64,000 nt of DNA from Gimesia aquarii (GTDB lineage Bacteria; Planctomycetota; Planctomycetia; Planctomycetales; Planctomycetaceae). Below the pieces are notes generated by a model that saw only the letters and a list, made by a program, of their open reading frames with translations, made no database searches and was not told the DNA's origin. Location of the stretch: the NCBI RefSeq assembly GCF_007748195.1, contig NZ_CP037920.1, positions 4,989,800-5,053,799 on the forward strand. The letters run 5' to 3'. This document shows positions 54,538-63,416 of this stretch, piece by piece. Position numbers and translations under genes: made by a program. Each line of letters starts with the position of its first letter. Position 1 is the first letter of the stretch.

Positions 54538-56477
54538 CGGCGTCCTCCCATCGCCGTTGGAATCACAGTAATTGTCGTTCGACGACGATTCCAGCGAGGC
54601 AAGCCGTGACTGGGAACATGAATCTTTTGATCTGGCATTTGATTCTCCCCATTCACTTGAAACAAACTCAAGTCGAGAACGCGTTTCACCCCAGCCAACG
54701 ATCTCACCCAATTCATAAGATCATTTCTTGTGACTAACGCCCCTGGTTCCCTCGGTGTTGTCACTCCATCGTCGTCCAAGGCAAGACGACTGGCGAATTC
54801 TTTTACCAATTCCATTCGAAGTGACTCTGAATCGATTCCCTGTTGCGCTTCCAAGTCGACTTGAAAGAAAAAGTCAATGTAACAAGGGGCTATAACAGCA
54901 AGCCGTGTGCCTAAAGGAATTCGAGAGATCAAGCTGCAGCGGACGGCTTCAAGCCAACGTGGAGTTTCCGGAACTGTATCAGGTTCTGATTGCCCAAGGC
55001 GACTGCGCAGCGCGACTAATGTTGTCTCACCCGTTCGTGGAGCAAGTCGATGCGGGGGTGCAATCCAGGCACGCGAGACTTCTAATAAAGGAAGCGAGAT
55101 CGCAGCATGAGAGATATCATTATTGGTAATGAGAGCATGGCTTTTCCGGACACGATCTCGGGCGTGTCGACGCACACTCGTTGGTGTGAGTGCATTCGCA
55201 CCACCAGAGATTGGACTGTAATTCACACCATAGACACCAGAAAAACCAGTCACACACCATTTCCGATTTCGTGCGATACTACCTTGCTCGCCGTTACAAA
55301 CATGATAGGTTACCATTACATGTGACTCTGCAGATGGAATTTTACCATTCACACCGTTCCCGAATGTTGCCACATCCGACTTTCGATCAAATTCGAAAAA
55401 TCGATCCGTAGGTCCTTTCTCGGAAAGCCGCTCACAGCGATACCACTGCTTGACGCCAGATGGTTCTGCTATCTCGATTGCAATTGGGTCCTTGTTCATG
55501 GAATATCGCAAGCCAGGTTGTTTCAGTTCAAGTTTCCAGTCTGGCAGACCATTGGCGACATGGAGTTCACGGGAGATGCGAGTTACCTGTTCTATTGGAA
55601 TCACGTTTGCCCCAACTCGAATAATTCGAGGAGGCCGAGCAAAGCCAACTTCAGAATGAAACTCAATCGTAAATGTAGTTGGTGAAATTTTCACGTTGTT
55701 AAAGTCGAGCCGAATGGCCCCGGTTCGTAACATTCCATACGTATCGTCTGAAACGACCTTGATCGGAATACGATCTTGCCCGGCAACAAGCGTTGCCTGC
55801 AACGCAGACCGAATCAAAGCAGGGACTTCAGTTTGTGATTCATCTTTCACTTGTGCAGAAGGCGCTGCTTGAACACCAATAACCCAGTGTCCGGAAGTTG
55901 TCTGTAGTGACTTGCTATCAGGCAACTTGTCTCGGCATGTAAAAGAAAGTGCAAATTTATCTCGACAACCGGCACGCTCACCAAAGGGAAAAAATGGTTG
56001 CCCACCGTACATATTCGTATTTGTATGATCAATCTTTTCACCATCGGCACAATGCGTGACCAATTGTGTCAGCCTGCCTGGCATCCAGAGTTGATCGTCG
56101 ATGAGCTGAAAAGTGGTGGTTTCGAGTCCCTCGACATGGGCAATCGCATCGCGGGGAATGATCACATTCTCCGCAAACGTGTTGACGGGTGAATTGATAT
56201 CATTAGGATCAGGCCAAATGAGCCCGTGCGCAGAATTTGCACCAGTATCGGTAATTCCCATCAATGCCGCGTATGCTTGCCGTTCGTCGTGACGCATTCG
56301 GGACAATGAATAGAGCTGAGCTTCGGCTGTCCAGGCTAACAGCTCCATCAGCGTAATTCCGGGGTCGTGTGCGTTGTGATCGGTCCATTCGGGAGCGAGC
56401 GCCTGCAAGCTTGCTCGGCCAATCTCCATCAAATCCTGAAAACGTCGTTGGAACAGGTTTGGAGAGAGTTTACTCAT
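54534..56477 (-). CDS. Baseplate J-like protein (TIGR02243-like, outer baseplate)
   Basis: A 647-residue baseplate protein. It opens with HDPGITLMELLAWTAEAQ, the typical start of J-like wedge proteins (residues 38-55). It contains ATFGNGVNGKIPSAESHV, the strand-turn conserved in the J fold, and a middle ISGGANALTPTSVRRHARD. It ends with a conserved VRSLAGVKRVLDLSLFQV. The start overlaps the preceding gene by ATGA (56474-56477) and the stop overlaps the next one in the same way. Comparable to Afp12/gp6-type wedge components by role; the exact match is inference. Confidence 0.85.
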   Translation of the reverse strand: MSKLSPNLFQRRFQDLMEIGRASLQALAPEWTDHNAHDPGITLMELLAWTAEAQLYSLSRMRHDERQAYAALMGITDTGANSAHGLIWPDPNDINSPVNTFAENVIIPRDAIAHVEGLETTTFQLIDDQLWMPGRLTQLVTHCADGEKIDHTNTNMYGGQPFFPFGERAGCRDKFALSFTCRDKLPDSKSLQTTSGHWVIGVQAAPSAQVKDESQTEVPALIRSALQATLVAGQDRIPIKVVSDDTYGMLRTGAIRLDFNNVKISPTTFTIEFHSEVGFARPPRIIRVGANVIPIEQVTRISRELHVANGLPDWKLELKQPGLRYSMNKDPIAIEIAEPSGVKQWYRCERLSEKGPTDRFFEFDRKSDVATFGNGVNGKIPSAESHVMVTYHVCNGEQGSIARNRKWCVTGFSGVYGVNYSPISGGANALTPTSVRRHARDRVRKSHALITNNDISHAAISLPLLEVSRAWIAPPHRLAPRTGETTLVALRSRLGQSEPDTVPETPRWLEAVRCSLISRIPLGTRLAVIAPCYIDFFFQVDLEAQQGIDSESLRMELVKEFASRLALDDDGVTTPREPGALVTRNDLMNWVRSLAGVKRVLDLSLFQVNGENQMPDQKIHVPSHGLPRWNRRRTTITVIPTAMGGRR

Positions 56478-59400
56478 TTAGACTCCTCCACCATATCAAA
56501 CTGAATTCGTACTGAGTCTTTCGCCAGTAACGCGAGTTCTGTCCCGTCTAAACCCTCTGGCCATGGTTTTTCATCGTTGTTATTAAACACCTCAACCAGA
56601 TAAGCTTTAATAATACTGACCAAATTTGGTGTGTCGCGTAATGCAAAGGAGATATCACTTTCGTTTGGGTTGGCGCCGACAGGCCAACCTTCACCTTCAT
56701 CACCTCCCCCAGCAGAATCGAAGTAAGTATGAAGACGCCTTTTAACCTCTCTGGCCACTTCACCGGCTGCATCGATTGAAATAATTTGCAATTCGAGCAA
56801 AATACGAAATCGTCTCAGAGCAGGCCCTTCAATAACTAAGGCATTTGGTGCCGATAATGATATTGGTGAGGAAGCAAGAATCGTTCGATGTAACGCACGA
56901 ACCTGTGCGGCCGTTGGTTTAGTTTGGTCGCCACGCATCACGACAATAAGCTGTACCGAACTTCGCCGCTGAAACGCATGCGCCTGTACGATTTCCGGCG
57001 AACTTTGCAAAGCAATCTCTTTGAGATCTCGCAGGGTGACGGCCCGTTGGCGATGCCTCAAACGTGAGAGGCCGAACTGCATCACCCGTTCGTCCGACTC
57101 GGAAGGTGCCCCACCAGCGGCATCGTCTGCGGCGATAACCTTTTCGACACTGGGAATAGGCGAATCCAAATTAAGCTCGCTTCGCGCCTTGACCTGATTA
57201 CCCGGTGAATCAATTTCATCTGGTTGATTGGGTTCGGTACGTTGATAGCGAAACGCCAGAATGTTGTCTCTCCCAATTGGAGGAATTAAGCCATGTAGGC
57301 CATCGCCAAATCGAATTCGTCCCGTGTTTTCATCCAGCGCATAGACACGATCACCTGCCGACTCATCCAGGGGGTCAACAACGCGTCGCCACAACACCCA
57401 ATCACCGGGCAGGTCTTCCACATTACTTAATACTTGCCCGGTTCCAAGTTCTAACAATTCCTTCCGATCTTCCTCAGTTAGATTTTCGCGAACGCGGAGT
57501 TCGAGCGTGTTTCTTAAAACGGGCGGCCGCGCGAGTGTCACTGTAAGATTTGGCTCTCCGGTCGATGAGCCGAGTAATTCACGAGTGAGCGTTTCGCGCG
57601 CACTGGCCCAAACGGAATTCAGATAAGCCCCACACAGTTTGGGCCGCCAATCCTTCATTTGATCGTATTTACTCGGCTTAAGTTGCAACCACTTTCGTTT
57701 GAGTCCGAAAAGTTCATCTTCGGTTGGTGAGACGGGGAAGGACATTGATATCAGACCACTTTCGCTCAACCCGCGTGTGTCATCTTTGGCAGCAATCCAA
57801 ATAAAATGATTGTCCACAAGGGCGTTAATCGTCAAAGGAACAAACGCGGAATTCGATTGTTGATCTGCTAACATAAACATGTTCACGAGATCACCCCGAA
57901 GCTGACCTTCCACACCTATGAAAATCGCTTTACCTTTGGCGACCTGTTCTGAATCTTCTTTCGGGTTTGCTTGTGTCGTATCTTCTGAAGGGTGTTCTCC
58001 CTTGGCAGCCCCCCCTTCATGGTCTGGTGAATCCGCTTGTTGCGCCTCATCTGAAGGAGCAGCCACTTGGGAGGCATCGTCAATCAATCTTCCCAGGCTC
58101 AACTTGAGTGGCACAAACGCTTCGACCGTTGCCCCTTTGGTGCGATTCGCATCACTTTGATCCCGCACAGAACCACTATCCTGAGCAAGCACGAACTCGG
58201 GTTGAACGTCAGTGGAAAGGCTGTAGACTACAGCGAGTTTGACTATCGAAGGCGCTCGTATGTCTTCGTTGCTTCGTGTTACGACTTGTGTTGTTTCAAT
58301 ATTCTTCCCATTCTTTTGGGGTTTGGTCGTCTGAATCGTCACAGTCTCTTTGCCGTAATCGCCACCAATCAGACGGCCCCGAATCCAAAAGTTTGTTTTT
58401 CCCGCCCAGTCCGAAGACTCGAAGTCATCAGGCGCCTTGAATTTCAGTGAACCATTTGACTTGAGGTTATGCGTTCCATCTTCTGCTCCATCAAGCTCCG
58501 ACCACCCTTTTCCATTCCAATATTCCCAGGAAAGGACCGGATTGGTATCCGTATTAATTAGTGAGACGGTCCAATCATTGATGCTATTGACAGTAAGATA
58601 GTTAACCAGAGAATCGTTCTCTTCTTTAATAATCTTGGGTGCCTTTTCCCAATGTCGTTCCAAGATAACGAGTTCTGATTGATCCGGGTCAGTGTCATCG
58701 ACTTTGAATACTTCGCCTTTAATCGTTTGAGGGTCGGCTCCCAGGAAGGTCAAACCCCGTTTAGCCAAATCAGCGTGCGAAGTCTTTAATTTTTCATCCA
58801 GTTTCAGCAGGGGAAGCGTGCTAATGACGGCCTGATAGGCAACATCTTCTAACTCCAGACCATCAAATGATTTGATTGGAACATTCAGCGTAGCGATACG
58901 ATTATTTAATGAGATCACCCGGTAGATTCCACTCGACTTTTCGGTCGTGATTCGCAAGACCGTCCCAACCTTGGTGATTATGTCATTTTGGTCAAGTGTT
59001 ATCTCTTTGCTATTTTTCGCCTCAGCAAATTGACTTTGTACTTGAAAAGTCACTTCAACACGCTTTTGTCTAGCCTCATTGATTTCTGGATCAATCGTTA
59101 GAGTTCTCTTACTTGTTCCTAATATTTTTCGAAGCACACTCCATCCGCTACTATTGACACGTACGTAGAAATCCTCCTGCAAATAATCTTCCTCTGGCTT
59201 TTTTCCAACAAAGTAGATTGTATAACCATTGTCATCGAGTCTTCCGTTAAATTGGACTTCACCATAAATTTTATTAGTCTTATACTTTAAATTGTCATCA
59301 TCGTTCTCTTGTAGTACTGGCGTTTTATCGAGAGTCGCGATTCGGTTATTAACATCGAATTCAGTGACACGTGCCAAAGTGTTCTCTTCCCCCTGTTTGA

Positions 59401-62050
59401 TCAATAACATTGAACCGATAGTCGTAGTTTCGTCATTTTCATGAATTTCAAACTTATTCTCATCCTTAATTTCACTTTCGTATTCATTGTGTTCCTTTGG
59501 ATAAATAAAAACCTCCCCTTCAACCGAAGGTGTATTGAATTTAAAGAGCTTTCTACCATTGGTGTCATCCTCTTCAGAACCTACAATCTCAATCTTGTAA
59601 GGTGGCATTTTGCCGGTCGGTATCGCAACCTGATCGCCTTCATTCAGTACGGAAGATGTTTGATCAGTTAATATAATAGCGCTCTGTAGTTTCGCTAAGA
59701 ATCCAATTTTCGTAGCGATGATCTGGTTTTGAGTGGTCGGCACCAGTACGTGCCCGGTTAAAAGGGATGGTGCACCGATGGGTGTGAATCCGACGGCAGA
59801 AAGGTCTCGTCTTAACGGATCTGAAGTGAATGGTTCCCACATCACCAATTCAGATATATTGGATGTCGATTTTTTAACGCTGACAGCAACCTGTAAGCTC
59901 TCACCCATAAAATTCGCATCAATCGAAGATCCTACAACGCTTGACACTAGATTGACCTCGGCTTCTGAACCTTTTCCGTTAAATTTAACAGCGAGTAGTT
60001 TGTTTTTCTGTTCGCCAACTGCAACTGCAATTAGATTCCCACCGATTTGTCCTTTCTTAGGAATGAACACAGCCACGGGTGAATGTTTCTGGGATACTTC
60101 ATTGCCTAGAAGTGAAATGCACTTAACTAGGTCTTGATTGTCAGCTACATGAATGCGATATAGGCCTTTGTCCGCAACACCAATTAACCCCTGTTCCAAA
60201 CTGCCTTGACTGAGTTTATTATCTATCTCTACTCTTATAGGCTCGATGCGCGTTAATTTAACAAGTTTGTCATTGGCATCTATGGTTTCATTGGTTTCCA
60301 GCTCTTTCCAAATTTTTGTCTTAAGGGTTGGGTCACATTTAAATAACTTGCCACTGCACAGCGCAAATAATCTACTGTGACTTGGTGTCTCGAGGTAGAC
60401 AAGACCAGTGATAATGTCCTCGTCTGTCGATTCAGGTAGTTCACCCAATGATCGCCAACCACTTTGGGAGGGCGTTGTTATGTCCTGTTTCCACAACCAC
60501 ACTTCATTTCCAGCGGCGATCGCAACGAAAACATCAGCACCTTTTTTCCAAATAGGAACACGGAACCGTGGTTCATCGAGTGTGACAAGCGATCTATCGG
60601 CATCATCACTATCGCTATTTGGCGATGGTGGTCGCAACATTTTTGGCTTGGTCCAGTACTCCAATTCATCTTGTTCAGAATTGAATTTAAACAGGTGCAA
60701 ACCACGATCCGAGGCAGAACCAGCAAGGATTTCGCTCCCCTCTCCGTTAATTTCTACTCGCAGATGAGCGAGGCCAGCGGGAAAATTTGTAGCTGCGAGT
60801 TGCATACAAACTTGCACATCAGCTTTCTTCTTGGAAAACGCCTCTTCACAACCGATGTAGAAAGCATCAAAGAGTTTTGGATCACGACCAAGGGGATAAA
60901 AAACGTTATCGTGGACAAGCGGTGTGTTGTTGGCAAATGCTTGTTTGTCCGGCAAGTCATCTTCCCCGGAGTCTGGAAAACCGGTCGAAATAGAATTAAT
61001 TTTTAGTGTTAACTCTTCAACCTGCAACTTGGGTTTACTACCTTCCACCTTCTTCGTGCGGGCTCTTATCCAGCGACTTTCGGTGTGACCAATTTTAAAC
61101 GGTTCGATTGTGCCCTTTCCTTTTGTCAATACCGTCATACCTGCCTTCTGATCTTCAGGCTTGACTTCGATGGGTTGCCATTTGGTCTCTTCGTCCTCTT
61201 TCGATTTTCCCCAATACTCCCACTCAAAACCGTTTGACAGGGCACCAGCGCCGCGCACTTCAATGGTTACCGCGGAATCTATGTTTAAAAGCTCCCTGTG
61301 ACCAAGATAAAGAACATGTTCCTGACGATTGCGGGCATAGCCGTCAAAGGGTTGAAATGTTTTCACTTGACGAACGATCTCACTTTTGTTGAGGTCATCT
61401 TGCAAGTCAGGTTCAACGGTTGCGATGCCATTTTCAACTTCGATAACTCGGTATTCGTTTTTTCCTGCGGCGATGATCATACCTTCTGTCAAACCAGAAT
61501 CAGTCTCGAGTTGCAATTTATTTTGATTAGCCGCGGCGAACGACTTCAATTTCCACTGGGTAGACATCGACGACAAAGGTTCAACTTCAGTGAGCCCCGG
61601 CGCGGGAAGATAGAACGCGTCTTTCTCAACATCGACCCCGACCACTACGTCGAGCAAACCGGGGACAACGTTTAACTGGGTTTCCGTTTCAAAGACGACA
61701 GGTGTACCGTCAACATCCGCCTGAAGCGTGATCGGTGCGGTCGCCAACACCAGATCTTGTGTACCTGTTGCCGTTTTGAAAACAACAGGTACGCGGGCGG
61801 CCTGAGCTGCTTTCCTCTGGATACCAAGCCAGTCGAGAAAACCACGAAGCATTTTGTCTCCAGCTTGATCCAAACGTTGGGTGACTTCAGAATCGAATCG
61901 GGCTGCCACTTCCAACAGTGCGATGCCGAAATCCTGCTCTCCACCTTCAAGTCCCCAATCAGGAACCCACGCCTGGGCACGACGACGCAATTCTGCCAAG
62001 AACTCAGACTGCCGACGGTCGTCGATTCTTGGGGCACGTGGTGATTTCAC
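56474..62050 (-). CDS. Very large baseplate J-like protein with inserted beta domains
   Basis: A 1858-residue protein, far larger than usual J/Afp11 proteins (600-1000). The N-terminal 60 residues (DFGIALLEVAARFDSEVTQR) and residues 1500-1858 form the wedge: RIRFGDGLHGLIPPIGRDNI, then LSRLRHRQRAVTLRDLKEIA, ending RIQFDMVEESK. Between them sit a WD-propeller-like beta block (about 460-770) and at least three imperfect repeats of an x-G-x-x-I/L-I ... R-V ... I-A-T-L/V pattern (180-215, about 890-930, about 1025-1060). A disordered acidic Ala/Gln/Glu linker follows near 1310-1360. It is coupled to gp25 upstream and the second J protein downstream by 4-bp overlaps. Confidence 0.85.
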   Translation of the reverse strand: MKSPRAPRIDDRRQSEFLAELRRRAQAWVPDWGLEGGEQDFGIALLEVAARFDSEVTQRLDQAGDKMLRGFLDWLGIQRKAAQAARVPVVFKTATGTQDLVLATAPITLQADVDGTPVVFETETQLNVVPGLLDVVVGVDVEKDAFYLPAPGLTEVEPLSSMSTQWKLKSFAAANQNKLQLETDSGLTEGMIIAAGKNEYRVIEVENGIATVEPDLQDDLNKSEIVRQVKTFQPFDGYARNRQEHVLYLGHRELLNIDSAVTIEVRGAGALSNGFEWEYWGKSKEDEETKWQPIEVKPEDQKAGMTVLTKGKGTIEPFKIGHTESRWIRARTKKVEGSKPKLQVEELTLKINSISTGFPDSGEDDLPDKQAFANNTPLVHDNVFYPLGRDPKLFDAFYIGCEEAFSKKKADVQVCMQLAATNFPAGLAHLRVEINGEGSEILAGSASDRGLHLFKFNSEQDELEYWTKPKMLRPPSPNSDSDDADRSLVTLDEPRFRVPIWKKGADVFVAIAAGNEVWLWKQDITTPSQSGWRSLGELPESTDEDIITGLVYLETPSHSRLFALCSGKLFKCDPTLKTKIWKELETNETIDANDKLVKLTRIEPIRVEIDNKLSQGSLEQGLIGVADKGLYRIHVADNQDLVKCISLLGNEVSQKHSPVAVFIPKKGQIGGNLIAVAVGEQKNKLLAVKFNGKGSEAEVNLVSSVVGSSIDANFMGESLQVAVSVKKSTSNISELVMWEPFTSDPLRRDLSAVGFTPIGAPSLLTGHVLVPTTQNQIIATKIGFLAKLQSAIILTDQTSSVLNEGDQVAIPTGKMPPYKIEIVGSEEDDTNGRKLFKFNTPSVEGEVFIYPKEHNEYESEIKDENKFEIHENDETTTIGSMLLIKQGEENTLARVTEFDVNNRIATLDKTPVLQENDDDNLKYKTNKIYGEVQFNGRLDDNGYTIYFVGKKPEEDYLQEDFYVRVNSSGWSVLRKILGTSKRTLTIDPEINEARQKRVEVTFQVQSQFAEAKNSKEITLDQNDIITKVGTVLRITTEKSSGIYRVISLNNRIATLNVPIKSFDGLELEDVAYQAVISTLPLLKLDEKLKTSHADLAKRGLTFLGADPQTIKGEVFKVDDTDPDQSELVILERHWEKAPKIIKEENDSLVNYLTVNSINDWTVSLINTDTNPVLSWEYWNGKGWSELDGAEDGTHNLKSNGSLKFKAPDDFESSDWAGKTNFWIRGRLIGGDYGKETVTIQTTKPQKNGKNIETTQVVTRSNEDIRAPSIVKLAVVYSLSTDVQPEFVLAQDSGSVRDQSDANRTKGATVEAFVPLKLSLGRLIDDASQVAAPSDEAQQADSPDHEGGAAKGEHPSEDTTQANPKEDSEQVAKGKAIFIGVEGQLRGDLVNMFMLADQQSNSAFVPLTINALVDNHFIWIAAKDDTRGLSESGLISMSFPVSPTEDELFGLKRKWLQLKPSKYDQMKDWRPKLCGAYLNSVWASARETLTRELLGSSTGEPNLTVTLARPPVLRNTLELRVRENLTEEDRKELLELGTGQVLSNVEDLPGDWVLWRRVVDPLDESAGDRVYALDENTGRIRFGDGLHGLIPPIGRDNILAFRYQRTEPNQPDEIDSPGNQVKARSELNLDSPIPSVEKVIAADDAAGGAPSESDERVMQFGLSRLRHRQRAVTLRDLKEIALQSSPEIVQAHAFQRRSSVQLIVVMRGDQTKPTAAQVRALHRTILASSPISLSAPNALVIEGPALRRFRILLELQIISIDAAGEVAREVKRRLHTYFDSAGGGDEGEGWPVGANPNESDISFALRDTPNLVSIIKAYLVEVFNNNDEKPWPEGLDGTELALLAKDSVRIQFDMVEESK

Positions 62051-62475
62051 GGCTGACCTCCTTCCCCAAAATAGAAAGGAAAGACAAGGTTGCCCGTTTG
62101 ATTCGTTTTGCGAACTCGATATTCCAGTTCAATCAACAATTGACCATCCTGTATTGCCTGATCGTCGACCATAACCTGAAGCACCTCGATACGTGCTTCA
62201 CATCGACGAAGTGCTTCTTCGACCAGCGAACGAACTCGTTGTATTGTGGTTGTATCCAGTCTGTCAAACAGAAGTTCATGAATACCACATCCGAAATTCG
62301 GTCGCATGACCCGTTCTCCGGGAGCTGTTTCAAGCACGATTCGAATTGATTCACGAATATCATTTTCATACTCTACAAAGGCGACACGACCGGTGCGCAA
62401 ATCCAGCGAAACAGGCATTGCCCAACCTCGTCCGAGGAATGCTTTGCGATCATAATCATCAGTATTTAAATTCAT
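62047..62475 (-). CDS. GPW/gp25-family baseplate wedge protein
   Basis: A 142-residue gp25-like protein, which initiates sheath assembly in contractile machines. The signature ETAPGERVMRPNFGCGIHEL (residues 49-68) is complete, including the glutamate of the EPR-like core. The strand VDDQAIQDGQLLIELEYRV follows. It overlaps PAAR upstream (62472-62475) and the large baseplate gene downstream (62047-62050). Confidence 0.93.
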   Translation of the reverse strand: MNLNTDDYDRKAFLGRGWAMPVSLDLRTGRVAFVEYENDIRESIRIVLETAPGERVMRPNFGCGIHELLFDRLDTTTIQRVRSLVEEALRRCEARIEVLQVMVDDQAIQDGQLLIELEYRVRKTNQTGNLVFPFYFGEGGQP

Positions 62476-62768
62476 CCGATCATCACCGTACGAGAACCTT
62501 TGGAAATGGGGTTGGATGGCCCTACTTCAATGATGCTGTCTCCTTGTCGAGCCGCGGGTAATTTTTCAATAAATACAGTGTAGCTTCCCACAGCAACAAC
62601 GCCGCCAACATGTGGCTTCGGACCATCCGACAATGGACAAGTATGAAAATCGGAAAAGGCTCTCCATGCCGGTAATGATTCAATGAAAACGGTTGCGCTA
62701 CCTGGTCCGGGTCCTAGCGGAGTTCCATGGCTTGTCGAGTCTCCAACACGCGCGGCAGGTTTTCCCAT
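62472..62768 (-). CDS. PAAR-domain spike-tip protein
   Basis: A 98-residue PAAR protein. MGKPAARVGDSTSHGTPL opens the fold; PLGPGPGSATVFIESLPAWR, DFHTCPL and KPHVGGVV carry the histidines and cysteine that hold the metal at the sharpened tip. PAAR proteins sit on the spike trimer and pierce the target membrane. It is 12 bp downstream of the gpV-like spike gene. Confidence 0.95.
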   Translation of the reverse strand: MGKPAARVGDSTSHGTPLGPGPGSATVFIESLPAWRAFSDFHTCPLSDGPKPHVGGVVAVGSYTVFIEKLPAARQGDSIIEVGPSNPISKGSRTVMIG

Positions 62769-62780
62769 ATAGCTATTCCC

Positions 62781-63416
62781 CTAATTAATGTTGATCAACT
62801 GCCCTTTGATATTCAGAGTTGCGCCTGCTTTAATCTCCATTGTGGCGTCCGCTTCGATACTAATTGTCTTCGCTTTGATTTGGAGATGCCCCTCGGCCTT
62901 GATACTCATGTTACCGCTCGTACTATCCACCTGGACTACATTGCCTTTCTCATCTTCCACTATGAAGCCGTCATCATCGAAACGAATTTTGCGTCCCTTT
63001 TCATGTTTGAGTTCGACAACTCCCTTGCTCCCATCATCAAACATAAGGTGGTGTTGCTTGCGAGATTTAAGAATTCGGACATCATTTTTTCCATTGGAGT
63101 TATTGATTGGTGGAGTCTGTTTCCCATTCCACAACGATCCGACAATGTAGGGATATCGGATGTCTTCTCGTTCGAATACGACAAGTACTTCGTCGCCGAC
63201 TTCGGGAATCGTAACCCAACCTCGCCCTTTTCCCGCCATAGGAACAGCAAGTCGAGCCCAATAACTCTCGGTATCACTCCAGCTGTATCTTACTTTTACG
63301 CGACAGAGATTCTGGTCGTCTTTATTTTGCGTAACCGTTGCGAGCGCAACACCTTTGGCATAGCCCCCTGCCTCATGCTGGGTTTCGCTTACTGGAGAAG
63401 ATTGAGGTATCGTCAT
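62781..63416 (-). CDS. Spike protein, gpV/VgrG gp5-like
   Basis: A 211-residue spike protein. Residues 18-95 are the gp5 OB-fold (RVKVRYSWSD, then GWVTIPEVGDEVLVVFERED, IVGSLWNG). A C-terminal beta-helix follows, with repeats such as IKAEGHLQIKAKTISIEADA. This is the central needle carrying PAAR. The gene overlaps the gpD-like gene (63413-63416) and lacks any fused toxin domain. Confidence 0.93.
   Translation of the reverse strand: MTIPQSSPVSETQHEAGGYAKGVALATVTQNKDDQNLCRVKVRYSWSDTESYWARLAVPMAGKGRGWVTIPEVGDEVLVVFEREDIRYPYIVGSLWNGKQTPPINNSNGKNDVRILKSRKQHHLMFDDGSKGVVELKHEKGRKIRFDDDGFIVEDEKGNVVQVDSTSGNMSIKAEGHLQIKAKTISIEADATMEIKAGATLNIKGQLININ

Noticed and set aside
54538-54711. Upstream extension of the tail protein to 54711
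   Set aside because: The extra 58 codons lie inside the preceding baseplate gene; the ATG at 54537 overlapping its stop (ATGA) matches the other junctions in the operon.
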